From contig JADKAF010000001.1 in assembly GCA_016719295.1 (NCBI GenBank), forward strand, positions 5,456,001 to 5,520,000: 64,000 nt of DNA. Direction: 5' to 3'. A model generated the notes under the pieces. It worked only from the letters and a program-made list of their open reading frames with translations. It searched no databases and was not told the origin of the DNA. This document shows, in pieces, positions 22,744 to 30,648 of this stretch (position 1 is the stretch's first letter; each line of letters begins with the position of its first letter). The translations under genes and the position numbers were made by a program. The stretch is from Planctomycetota bacterium. GTDB lineage: Bacteria > Planctomycetota > UBA1135 > JADKAF01.

Positions 22744-23979
22744 ATGTCCGACTACATCGCCCGAGGCGCGGATGCCGTCGTCGAGGAGCTCCTGCAGGAG
22801 GCTCCGGCGCTCCTGATCCTCGGGCCGAGGGCCACCGGCAAGACCACGACGGCGGCGCGCTTCGCGCGGAGCCTCGTACGCCTCGATCGCGAGGCCGAAG
22901 CGGCTGCCTTCCGAGCGGATCCGGACGCCGCCCTCGCGGCCCTCGAGGTTCCCGTGCTGCTCGACGAGTGGCAGCTCGTCCCGGAGGTGCTGGGCGCGGT
23001 GAAGCGTGCCGTCGACGCCGACCGAACTCCTGGCCGCTACCTCATCACCGGCTCGGTGCACGCCGATCTCGAAGCGCCGACGTGGGCGGGAACCGGGCGC
23101 GTGCTGCGCCTCGGTCTCTGGCCGATGACGGTGGCCGAGCGCTTGCAGCTTCGTACCCGCCCCTTCCTCGATCGCGTCGCCTCCGGTGCCGAGCTCCTGC
23201 CTGCGCGCGAAGCGGTGGACCTCCGCGGCTACGTCGAGCTCGCGCTGACCAGTGGCTTCCCGCAGGCCGTGTTCGCGCGCCGCGAGAGCGCGCGGCGGCG
23301 TTGGCTCGAGAGCTACGTAGAGCAGATGCTCACGCGCGATGCGCTCGACTTGGAAGCGGGGCGCGACCCGGTGCGCTTGCGCCGTTACTTCGAGGCCTAT
23401 GCGTTGAACACCGCGGGCATCGTGGAGGAGAAGACGCTCTACGAAGCCGCGGGAGTGAACCGGAAGACCGCGCTGGCCTACGAGCGCTTGCTGACGAACC
23501 TACTCGTCGTCGAAGCGCTGCCGGCCTGGACCTCGAATCGCCTGAAACGCCTCACCCTCGCGCCGAAGCGCCACTTGATCGACCCCGGCCTGCTCGTCGG
23601 CGCGCTCGGGATCGATCTCGCCGGCGTGATGAGCGATGGGGATCTGCTCGGGCGCGTTCTCGAATCCTTCGTCGCAGCGCACCTCCGCGCCGAGGCTTCG
23701 TATACCTCGACGCGCGGGCATCTCTACCATCTCCGCACCGAGCAAGGTCGCCAGGAGATCGATCTCGTCGCCGAGTTCGGCGGGGGGAAGATCGTCGGGA
23801 TGGAGGTGAAGGCGACCAGCGCGCCGAACTCGAAGGACGCGGCGCACTTGGCTTGGCTGCGCGATCAGCTCGGCGCGCGCTTCGTGCGCGGTGTCGTGCT
23901 GCACACCGGGCCGCGGAGCTTCGAGCTCGGGGAGCGGATCGCGGCGGTGCCGATCAGCGCGTTGTGGGGGCCGGGGTAG
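22744..23979 (+). CDS. AAA-type ATPase, DUF4143 family
   Basis: I use the ATG at 22744 (MSDYIARG), 411 aa. A longer frame from 22630 only translates the tandem repeats. Walker A is GPRATGKTTTA (about 27-37), Walker B PVLLDEWQ, and sensor 1 YLITGS. The middle is the DUF4143 winged-helix-like part (YVELALTSGFPQAVF, YVEQMLTRDA). The C-terminus has a PD-(D/E)xK nuclease-like core, QEIDLVAEF...GMEVKAT. The exact cellular role of this family is not established. Its last 26 bp overlap the 3' end of the convergent permease gene. The promoter region is the 4 x 23-bp array, which suggests array-dependent expression. Confidence 0.92.
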   Translation: MSDYIARGADAVVEELLQEAPALLILGPRATGKTTTAARFARSLVRLDREAEAAAFRADPDAALAALEVPVLLDEWQLVPEVLGAVKRAVDADRTPGRYLITGSVHADLEAPTWAGTGRVLRLGLWPMTVAERLQLRTRPFLDRVASGAELLPAREAVDLRGYVELALTSGFPQAVFARRESARRRWLESYVEQMLTRDALDLEAGRDPVRLRRYFEAYALNTAGIVEEKTLYEAAGVNRKTALAYERLLTNLLVVEALPAWTSNRLKRLTLAPKRHLIDPGLLVGALGIDLAGVMSDGDLLGRVLESFVAAHLRAEASYTSTRGHLYHLRTEQGRQEIDLVAEFGGGKIVGMEVKATSAPNSKDAAHLAWLRDQLGARFVRGVVLHTGPRSFELGERIAAVPISALWGPG

Positions 23980-25288
23980 ACCTGCGGCGCGAGCGCAGGT
24001 TCGCGAGACCGTAGAGCACGCTCCCGAACAGCACCAGCAACCCCGTGTGCGCGAGCGCCGTCCAGCTCGCCTGCGCCACGAGCCACGCGCACATCGCGAA
24101 CGCCGCGAGCGGGATCGCGAGCCCGCCAGGCAAGCGCAGCGCACCGGGAGCCTTGCCGAAGCGCCGCGCGAGCCGGGGCAGCGTGGCGAGGCACGCGAGA
24201 TAGCCGAGCAAGCGCGCGATCGAGCTCATCACCGCGAGCTCGCCGAAGGTACCGTAGGCGCCGAGGGCGAAGCCGAGCGTCGCGTAGAGGGCGATCGAGA
24301 CGATGGGCGTCTGCGTGCGCGGATGCACGTAGCCGAAGCAGCGCGGCAAGGCGCCGTCGCGCGCGAGCGCATAAGTGAGGCGTGGGGCAGCTAGCACCGC
24401 GGCGGCGAAGTTGCCGAGGACCGACATCAAGGCGCCAAAGGTCAGGATCGCAGCGCCCGCGACGCCGATCATCAGCTCCGCGGAGCGCGCGAGCGGACGC
24501 TCGGTGTGCGCGAGATCCGGGAGCGTGCAGACGCAGACGAGCTGTACGAGCACGTAGAGGGCAGTGACGCCGCCCGCCGTGAGGAAGAGCGCGCGGGGGA
24601 GATCGCGGCGCGGGTCGCGCGACTCGCCCGCGGGGACGAGCGCGCCTTCGAAGCCGATGAACGCATAGAAGACGATGAGCGCCGCGGAGGAGAGCTCGCC
24701 GTAGGTCGGCGTGCGCGCGGCGCGGAAGGGCTCGAGATCCAAGTGCGCGAGCCCGAGTCCGACGAAGAGCAAGAGCGGCAAGAACTTCGCGACGCTGATC
24801 GCGAGCACGGAGCGGATACCCTCCTTCACGCCGACGATGTTGAGCGCGGCGAAGGTACCGCAGAGCACGGCGAGCACGGCGATGCGCGCGAGGCCCGTAT
24901 CGGCGCCGGGGAGATAGAGGCCGAGGTAGGTGGCGCAGAGGTTCCCGTTCGCGGCGAGGCTCGTGATGCGTCCGACGTAGAGCACCCAGCCGGTCTGGAA
25001 GCCCGCGAAGGGGCCGAACGCGGTGGTCGTGTAGAGCACGGGGCCGCCGGTGCTCTGGAAATAGCTCGCGGCTTGCGCGAGCGAGGCCATGAGCGCCGCG
25101 ACGAGGAGGCCGCAGGCGAGGAAGACGAACGGGCTCCAAGCACCCACGTGCACCGCGGCGGTCGCGGGTAAGGCGAAGACGCCGGCGCCGACGACGCCGT
25201 TCAGCGCGAGGGCGAAGAGGGCGATGCGCGAGAGCTCGCGGCGCAGGGGCTCCGCGCGCTCCGGCGGGGGGGCCGCGGGAGCGCTCAT
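23954..25288 (-). CDS. APC-superfamily amino acid permease
   Basis: 444 aa with about 12 predicted membrane helices. Helix 1 carries the substrate-binding glycine-rich break LNGVVGAGVFALPA, and helix 6 reads VFYAFIGFEGALVPAGES, both typical of the amino acid-polyamine-organocation family. Substrate cannot be read from the sequence. The gene stands alone: divergent from the small membrane protein at 25444 and convergent, overlapping by 26 bp, with the DUF4143 ATPase gene. Confidence 0.88.
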   Translation of the reverse strand: MSAPAAPPPERAEPLRRELSRIALFALALNGVVGAGVFALPATAAVHVGAWSPFVFLACGLLVAALMASLAQAASYFQSTGGPVLYTTTAFGPFAGFQTGWVLYVGRITSLAANGNLCATYLGLYLPGADTGLARIAVLAVLCGTFAALNIVGVKEGIRSVLAISVAKFLPLLLFVGLGLAHLDLEPFRAARTPTYGELSSAALIVFYAFIGFEGALVPAGESRDPRRDLPRALFLTAGGVTALYVLVQLVCVCTLPDLAHTERPLARSAELMIGVAGAAILTFGALMSVLGNFAAAVLAAPRLTYALARDGALPRCFGYVHPRTQTPIVSIALYATLGFALGAYGTFGELAVMSSIARLLGYLACLATLPRLARRFGKAPGALRLPGGLAIPLAAFAMCAWLVAQASWTALAHTGLLVLFGSVLYGLANLRSRRRSTPAPTTR

Positions 25289-25443
25289 CGCGCGCGGTGC
25301 TCGGAGTGCTGCATGGGAAGGAGCATGCGCTCAGCATGACACGCGCGCGCGGCGAGCGCGCGAGCGTGGACGCGCGCGCCGCGGTTCCGTAGCTTGCGCG
25401 CGCACCGCGTGGCTCGCTCGCGCGACGGTCCCGAGGAACTGCG

Positions 25444-26139
25444 ATGAGTGAACCTGCCGAAGCTCCGCACACGCCGCCGCCGGCGAAGCCGCTGGCGGAG
25501 CGCCTGCTGCACGTCGCCTGGCTCTCGATCGCGGTAGGGCTCACGCTCGAGCTGATCCTGCTGCTCTGCGCGGCGCTCTTCGGCAAGAACGTGCAAGCCG
25601 CGGCCTTCATCGCCGGGTTGGCGCAGAAGGTCTCGTGGTCGTGGCTCGTCTGCACCGGCATCGCGCTGGGCACCGCGGCGAGCCGCGCGCAGCCGATCGT
25701 CGCGGGCTTCGCGGGGCTGCTCAGCGCGCCGATCGCGTTCGCCGTGGCGCGTGCGACGCAGAAGAGTGTGGCGCAGGCTCTCAGCACCGCGGTCGCCGCC
25801 GGTCCGAGCCCCGTGCTGCTCGCGGTCTTGAAGGGCGCGCAGTACGCGGTCTTCGGCGCGCTGATCGCGTACTCGAGCGGCCAAACGCCGCTTCAAGTGA
25901 AGCGCTACGCGTTGGTCGGGCTCGGCGTCGGCGTGATCTTCGGCGGGCTGATGGTGTGGGTCGGCGTGCAGGCCGCCGAGGCGAGCGGGCAGCCTCTCGA
26001 TGGGCCTGGCATCGTCTCGCGCCTCATCAACGAGATCCTCTTCCCCATCGGCTGTGCGCTGGTGATCTGCGCCGCCGATGCGCTCGGTCGGAAGGGTGCG
26101 AGCGAGTCGGCGAAGTCCGAGGAGCGCTCGGCAGGCTGA
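25444..26139 (+). CDS. Integral membrane protein of unknown function
   Basis: 231 aa, not recognised. A proline-rich N-terminus is followed by about six hydrophobic segments (for example LLHVAWLSIAVGLTLELILLLCAALF, ALVGLGVGVIFGGLMVWVGVQAA and ILFPIGCALVICAADAL). Residues 65-120 contain small-residue-rich helices. No transport or catalytic motif is visible. The ATG follows AGGAAC about 6 nt upstream. Divergent from the APC permease by 155 bp. Third-position GC and composition match the surroundings, so it is a real gene of ordinary codon use. Confidence 0.75.
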   Translation: MSEPAEAPHTPPPAKPLAERLLHVAWLSIAVGLTLELILLLCAALFGKNVQAAAFIAGLAQKVSWSWLVCTGIALGTAASRAQPIVAGFAGLLSAPIAFAVARATQKSVAQALSTAVAAGPSPVLLAVLKGAQYAVFGALIAYSSGQTPLQVKRYALVGLGVGVIFGGLMVWVGVQAAEASGQPLDGPGIVSRLINEILFPIGCALVICAADALGRKGASESAKSEERSAG

Positions 26140-26188
26140 GCGCGGGAGCTCCCGCTCGCCGCCGCAGCTCTCGGCGAGGGAGAGCTCT

Positions 26189-26719
26189 TCAGTGCAGGCC
26201 GAGACGGCGGATCGCCGCCGTGATCCAAGGGGCCAACGCGTTCGTGCGCGTGCTACGCGAGGGCAGCGCGTCGGGAGGCGCGATCTTGCCGAAGCGCTCC
26301 GCTGCGTAGCCGCGCTCGACGGCTAGGGCGCCCGCATCGAAGAAGCGCTCGAGCCGCGGAGCGAGCCCTTCGCCGCCGCGGAGCTCTCCGGCATGGTCGC
26401 CGCGGAGCTCGGGGCAGAGCACGCGGAGCGAGTGCTCCTGCCAGAGCTCCATCACGAGGATCACCTCGGCTAGCGGAACTCCTTCGCGCCAGCGCCGCCG
26501 GCCCAGCTCTTCCAGCTCATGCATCCAGGCTAGCTCCCCGGTCCGCTCCCCATCCGCGCCGAGCTGGCGAACGAGGCGGAGGCAGAGCGCGCGGAGCTCC
26601 GTCTCGGCGAGGCGCCGATGGCTCGTGAGCTCGACGTGCTGGCGCACGGCGCGGAAGAGGCGATCGGCGATCTCCTCGGCATGCTCGTCGAGGTGGCGGA
26701 CGAGAGGTCGCGGCGACAT
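26189..26719 (-). CDS. Small helical protein resembling the RsbRD N-terminal sensor domain
   Basis: 176 aa, all-helical. The pattern HAEEIADRLFRAVRQ...ETELRALCLRLVRQL...ELEELGRRRWREGVPLAEVILVMELWQEHSLRVL matches the globin-like N-terminal domain of RsbRD and related stress or histidine-kinase sensors: an alternating Glu/Leu helix, then 'R..EGVPL.EV...' before the last helix pair. No kinase or STAS domain follows, so it would be a stand-alone sensor or adaptor. Convergent with the membrane protein gene and divergent from the DUF1080 gene. Family assignment is from pattern only. Confidence 0.62.
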   Translation of the reverse strand: MSPRPLVRHLDEHAEEIADRLFRAVRQHVELTSHRRLAETELRALCLRLVRQLGADGERTGELAWMHELEELGRRRWREGVPLAEVILVMELWQEHSLRVLCPELRGDHAGELRGGEGLAPRLERFFDAGALAVERGYAAERFGKIAPPDALPSRSTRTNALAPWITAAIRRLGLH

Positions 26720-26956
26720 GGGCGAAGCTCCGGTGCGTCGAGCGAGGAATGGGGCCGCGTCGACGTGCGCGCGCCTCCCGGCGGGGAAGGAGGCGACGGG
26801 GGGATCGCAGCGCGTGGCGCCGACTACCGACCGAGGGCGCGCGGGTAACCGAGCTCTCGTCCGGGAGGGATCGCCAGGCTGCTACGCCGCGAGCCACCCG
26901 TCCGTTTTCCTGTGGCATCTCGCGGCGAGCCGCCGCGCGCTGCTAGGCTCCCGCGC

Positions 26957-27664
26957 ATGCTCTACCACGTTCTCGCGCGCGCCACCGGCGCGCTCCTCGG
27001 ACTCTCGGCGCTCTTCCTCTCGGCGTGCTCCTCCGGACCGGAAACGGTCTCGCTCTTCGAGGGCGCAGAGCTCCGCGGCTGGCATGTCGACGTTCCCGAG
27101 GCCGACGGCGGCAAGAAAGTGCCCGCATCCTTCGAGATCCGCGACGGGCTGCTCGTCAGCAAGGGCTCGCCCGGCGGCCATCTCATCACCGACGCGAGCT
27201 ATCGCGACTACCGCCTCGTCGTCGAGTACCGCTGGCTCGGGGAGCCCGGGAACTGCGGTGTCCTCGTGCACAGCTCGACGCCGCGGCGGCTCTACGGGAT
27301 GTTCCCTCAGTCGATCGAGGTGCAAATGCACGTCGGCAACGCGGGCGACTTCTGGTGCATCGGCGAGGACATCACCGTGCCCGACATGGAAGCGCGGCGC
27401 GGGCCGAAGGAGCGCTGGGGCGTCGACGGCGACAAGGCGCGCCGCATCAAGAACCTCTCCGACGGCAACGAGAAGCCGCCCGGCGAGTGGAACCAGATGG
27501 TGATCGAGTGCCGCGGGCGCGAGGTCGAAGTGTGGGTGAACGGCGCCAAGGTGAACCACGGCTTCGACTGCACGGCCGATCACGGGCAGATCGCGATCCA
27601 GGCCGAGGGCGCGCCGTGTGCGTTTCGGAAGCTCGAGCTGACTCCGCTCGCGCCGCGGAGCTGA
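26957..27664 (+). CDS. DUF1080 (3-keto-disaccharide hydrolase-like) lipoprotein
   Basis: The start is at 26957 (MLYHVLARATGALLGLSALFLSACSSG), whose LSAC lipobox predicts a lipoprotein; 235 aa. The DUF1080 lectin-like jelly roll is clear: SLFEGAELRGWHVD at the start, YRDYRLVVEYRWLGEPGNCGVLVHS, the ligand loop QSIEVQMHVGNAGDFWCIG, then GEWNQMVIECRGREVEVWVNGAKVNHG and a closing IAIQAEG segment. Members are abundant in planctomycetes and include 3-keto-glycoside hydrolases. It is probably co-transcribed with the next lipoprotein (25 bp apart). Confidence 0.9.
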   Translation: MLYHVLARATGALLGLSALFLSACSSGPETVSLFEGAELRGWHVDVPEADGGKKVPASFEIRDGLLVSKGSPGGHLITDASYRDYRLVVEYRWLGEPGNCGVLVHSSTPRRLYGMFPQSIEVQMHVGNAGDFWCIGEDITVPDMEARRGPKERWGVDGDKARRIKNLSDGNEKPPGEWNQMVIECRGREVEVWVNGAKVNHGFDCTADHGQIAIQAEGAPCAFRKLELTPLAPRS

Positions 27665-27689
27665 GCGCGGCGCCAGAAGCAGGCGGACG

Positions 27690-28235
27690 ATGAAGCGCCT
27701 CAACCGCTCCGCGTTGCTCGTCTTCGCTTCGGCGTCATTGCTCGGCTGCTCGACGAGCGAAGGAGCGCGTGAGCCCGGCTCAGGGGCGCGCGCGTTCCTC
27801 GGCGAGTTCGCGGTGAGCCTCCTGAAGAGCGCGGAGCGCGCGGAGTCGTTTCGCGTGCAGCGCGAGCTCGGCGCGCAGCCGAAGAACGAGGAGTCGATCG
27901 CCGGGCTCCGCCTGCTCGCCAGAGGGCCCGAGTTGGACTCCGCGCAACGCGAGCTCTTGAAGCGGCTCCTCTTCGACGACGGCTCGTACGAGCTCGAGAT
28001 GGCGAAGGGCTGCGAGCCGATGCCCGGGGTCCTGCTGCGCGTCTGGCGCGGAGAGTCCTATCTCGATCTCGCGCTCTGCTTCGAGTGCAAGATGTGGGGG
28101 ATCGGGGTGGTGAGCGAGCGGCAAGTCTTCCCGGAGCATTGGGATTGGGAGGACTTCGATCCGGTGAACGCGCCGCTCGTGGCGCTGGTGAAGGAGCTCT
28201 TCCCCGCGGATGCGGTGATCCAGGGGCTGCGCTGA
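27690..28235 (+). CDS. Lipoprotein of unknown function
   Basis: 181 aa, not recognised. The signal peptide MKRLNRSALLVFASASLLGC ends in the lipobox LLGC. The mature part is acidic, with a helical middle and a C-terminal segment containing two Cys (LALCFECKMWGIG). It lies 25 bp after the DUF1080 gene in the same direction, and its stop abuts the stop of the convergent PHP gene with no gap. Confidence 0.75.
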   Translation: MKRLNRSALLVFASASLLGCSTSEGAREPGSGARAFLGEFAVSLLKSAERAESFRVQRELGAQPKNEESIAGLRLLARGPELDSAQRELLKRLLFDDGSYELEMAKGCEPMPGVLLRVWRGESYLDLALCFECKMWGIGVVSERQVFPEHWDWEDFDPVNAPLVALVKELFPADAVIQGLR

Positions 28236-30524
28236 TCAGCGCTCGCGCGCGGTGCCGGAGACGATCTCGCTCCAGCTCGCGACTCCGATCACCGGCAGCG
28301 CGAACTGCAGCGCCTCCGCGCTGCGCGGCCCGTCGCAGTCGCGGAACACCTCGTAGAGCGCGCGCTTCCGCTCCGGCGTGCACACGCTGCCCTCGCGGCG
28401 CGTCCAGAGCCCGAGGTGGAGACCGCCTTCGTGCGCGTGATCGACGTGGCGATGGAGGATCAGCGCGTCGATGCCGGGCAGCGCTTGCACCTTCTGCCAT
28501 GCGTACGCGAAGGCCGCGGCTTGATCGCGCTCGCCGTGCTCGCGCTCGGGGGCGTGGAAGCCCTGCTCGGAGAGGATGACGCGGCGCGGCTCGCCGCCGA
28601 AGCGGAGCTCTTCTCGTTCGAGGAAGCGCGTCAACACCTCCAGGTTCTTGAAGGTGATGCGCGCGCTGCTCTCGTCCTGCGTGGCGCTGCGGTCGAGCCA
28701 AGTGCGCGGCTCGAAGAGGTTCTCGGGATAGGGGTGGAACGCGAGGTGCCAGGCGAAGTCGCCGCGCTCGCGCGCGAGAGCGGCGAAACGCTCAAGCAGC
28801 GCGCGGCCGGGCACGGCGTCCTGCTCACCACCCGCGGCGTAGCGCTCGTTCCAGTGGTGCTCGAGCGAGAGGTAGATGCGCGCGGCGGGGAGCTCCGCGG
28901 TGATCGCCTCGTGCGCGGCCCTTACCGCGCGTTCGTAGGCGTCGGCGACGGTGGCGAGGTCGGCGGGGCCCAAGTCGTACCACCAGCGATGCGAGTTCAC
29001 TTCGTTGCCGACGATCCAGCCGTGGACGGTGCCGTGCGGGGAGCGAGCGGCGTAGCGCCGCGCGAGGGCGCGCAGCAGCGTGCGCAGCGCTGATCGGCCG
29101 GGCTCGTCGGTGCTGCGGAAGGCGCCGAGCTGGTTCGGCGAGTCGGCGCGCATGCCTGGGTGCAGCAGCAGGCGATCGATCACTGCGTCGTGGGTCTTCC
29201 GCGCGAGGAGGATCAGGTAGACGACGGCGCCGGCGCTCGAGAACGTGCGCACCTGCTCGTCGAGGGCGCGCAGCGCGTCTTCGCGCCAGTAGAAGCGCTG
29301 CCCTTCGCTCTCCACGGCGAGGTTCGTGTTCGCATTCGTGTTCGCGCTCGTCGTGAGCAGATGCCCGAGCTGCGCGTTGAACGCGGCGTGGCGTATGCCG
29401 AGCGACAGCGCGTCGTCGGCCATCTGCACCTGCAGGCCCTTCTTCGTCGGCGGCGTGGGGAAGGGCTCGTCTTCGACGCGGAACGCGGGCTGCGTCCAGG
29501 CGTAGAAGCTCTCGAGGCCGCCGTCCTTCGCGGGGCGCCAGCGCGTGATGCGGACGCGGAGGTAGGCGTGCTCGGCGCTGCGCGGGAACACGGCGCTCGT
29601 GCCGAGCTCGGTCGCGAGCACGCGGTTCGCGGGACCGACGAGCTCGATCTTCCAGCCCTCGGATGCGCGGGCGTCGTTCTCGCCGCGCGGCGTCACGTGG
29701 CCGTAGAGGATCTCGCTCGCGAGCTCGTGCGCCGTCGCCGCTTCGTCGATGCGCACGCGATAGCTCTGCGCGTCGACCTCGAGCTCGGCCAGCACGACGC
29801 CGCTCGAAGCATAGAAGTCACCGGCGCGCATCGCCGCGAGCAGCGCCTCGGTCGTGAGCTCTTTCGCGCGGACGGAGATCCAGCCGCGGCCGGGATTCGA
29901 CTCCTTCGCGGCCCACTTCTGGAAGTGGTGCGCGTCGTCGGAGGAGACGCCGTAGATGCGGTTCCCGGCGTCGAGGAGGTCGGCCCAGAGCACCTCGGTG
30001 GGCGGGTTCTTCTTCGAGCCGAAGTTGTAGACCGTGGGATGGCCGTTGTAGAGCTCGAAGAACTGCAGGTCCTTCACCGGACGCAGGTCCTCGAAGACCA
30101 GCGCGTCCTTGAAGTTCGGGTGATTGACGATGGCCTCGCCGCCGGCGGCGCGGGCGACCGCGACGTGGTTCTGGACGATCGCGTGCTTCTGCGAGGAGTC
30201 GAAGCCCCACGGCACCAGCTCGCGCACGCCGAACGCGGTGGTGTGGATCGTCTTCGGGCCGGTGATCTCCTCACCGGGGACGAGCAGGAAGTCCGTTCGT
30301 GCGTTCTCGGGCAGCTTCACCGTCGCGGGGTCGATGAACTTGTTGTGCTCGGAGAGCACGAGGAAGTTCCACCCGCGGTCGTGATACCACTTCGCGACCG
30401 CCTCCGGTGTCGAGTCCGCGTGGCCGCAGAGCACCGTGTGCGTGTGCGTGTTGCCCTTCCACCAGCGCAGCTCTTCTTGCGGGAGCAGGAGTGCCGCGAG
30501 CAGCGTCGTCAGAAATGCGTGCAT
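28236..30524 (-). CDS. Exported PHP-type hydrolase fused to a DUF5722 glycosidase-like domain
   Basis: 762 aa with a short signal peptide (MHAFLTTLLAALLLPQEELR). Residues 20-330 look like a CehA/McbA-type PHP domain: GNTHTHTVLCGHADSTPE (metal His), LVLSEHN, GEEITG, IVNHPNF and SSDDAHHF give a complete metal-ligand set. Residues about 370-755 resemble DUF5722, a TIM-barrel glycosidase-like family: VHGWIVGNEVNSHRWW (acid/base Glu candidate), YLSLEHHWNE, AFHPYPENLFEP and RVILSEQGFHAP (nucleophile Glu candidate). A phosphoesterase-like and a glycosidase-like module in one secreted protein suggests action on a decorated polysaccharide. The substrate is unknown. Confidence 0.83.
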   Translation of the reverse strand: MHAFLTTLLAALLLPQEELRWWKGNTHTHTVLCGHADSTPEAVAKWYHDRGWNFLVLSEHNKFIDPATVKLPENARTDFLLVPGEEITGPKTIHTTAFGVRELVPWGFDSSQKHAIVQNHVAVARAAGGEAIVNHPNFKDALVFEDLRPVKDLQFFELYNGHPTVYNFGSKKNPPTEVLWADLLDAGNRIYGVSSDDAHHFQKWAAKESNPGRGWISVRAKELTTEALLAAMRAGDFYASSGVVLAELEVDAQSYRVRIDEAATAHELASEILYGHVTPRGENDARASEGWKIELVGPANRVLATELGTSAVFPRSAEHAYLRVRITRWRPAKDGGLESFYAWTQPAFRVEDEPFPTPPTKKGLQVQMADDALSLGIRHAAFNAQLGHLLTTSANTNANTNLAVESEGQRFYWREDALRALDEQVRTFSSAGAVVYLILLARKTHDAVIDRLLLHPGMRADSPNQLGAFRSTDEPGRSALRTLLRALARRYAARSPHGTVHGWIVGNEVNSHRWWYDLGPADLATVADAYERAVRAAHEAITAELPAARIYLSLEHHWNERYAAGGEQDAVPGRALLERFAALARERGDFAWHLAFHPYPENLFEPRTWLDRSATQDESSARITFKNLEVLTRFLEREELRFGGEPRRVILSEQGFHAPEREHGERDQAAAFAYAWQKVQALPGIDALILHRHVDHAHEGGLHLGLWTRREGSVCTPERKRALYEVFRDCDGPRSAEALQFALPVIGVASWSEIVSGTARER

Positions 30525-30535
30525 GGCGGTCCTTT

Positions 30536-30648
30536 CGATCAGTTCGGGGTCAGACCCCTCGTTGATCGATACTGTCGATCAGTTCGGGGTCAGACCCCTG
30601 CCTGATCGAGCCTATCGATCAGATAGGGGTCTGACCCCGATTTGATCG
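30536..30648. repeat. Three REP-like palindromes at 40-bp period
   Basis: Copies at 30536-30568, 30576-30608 and 30616-30648, each 33 bp. Each is bounded by CGATCA and TGATCG around GGGGTCAGACCCC or its inverse GGGGTCTGACCCC; the third is inverted. They start exactly 40 bp apart. The third lies inside the 3' end of the radical SAM gene and encodes its last residues. GGGGTCAGACCCC palindromes resemble REP elements spread by RAYT-type Y1 transposases; no RAYT gene is in the window. Confidence 0.9.
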
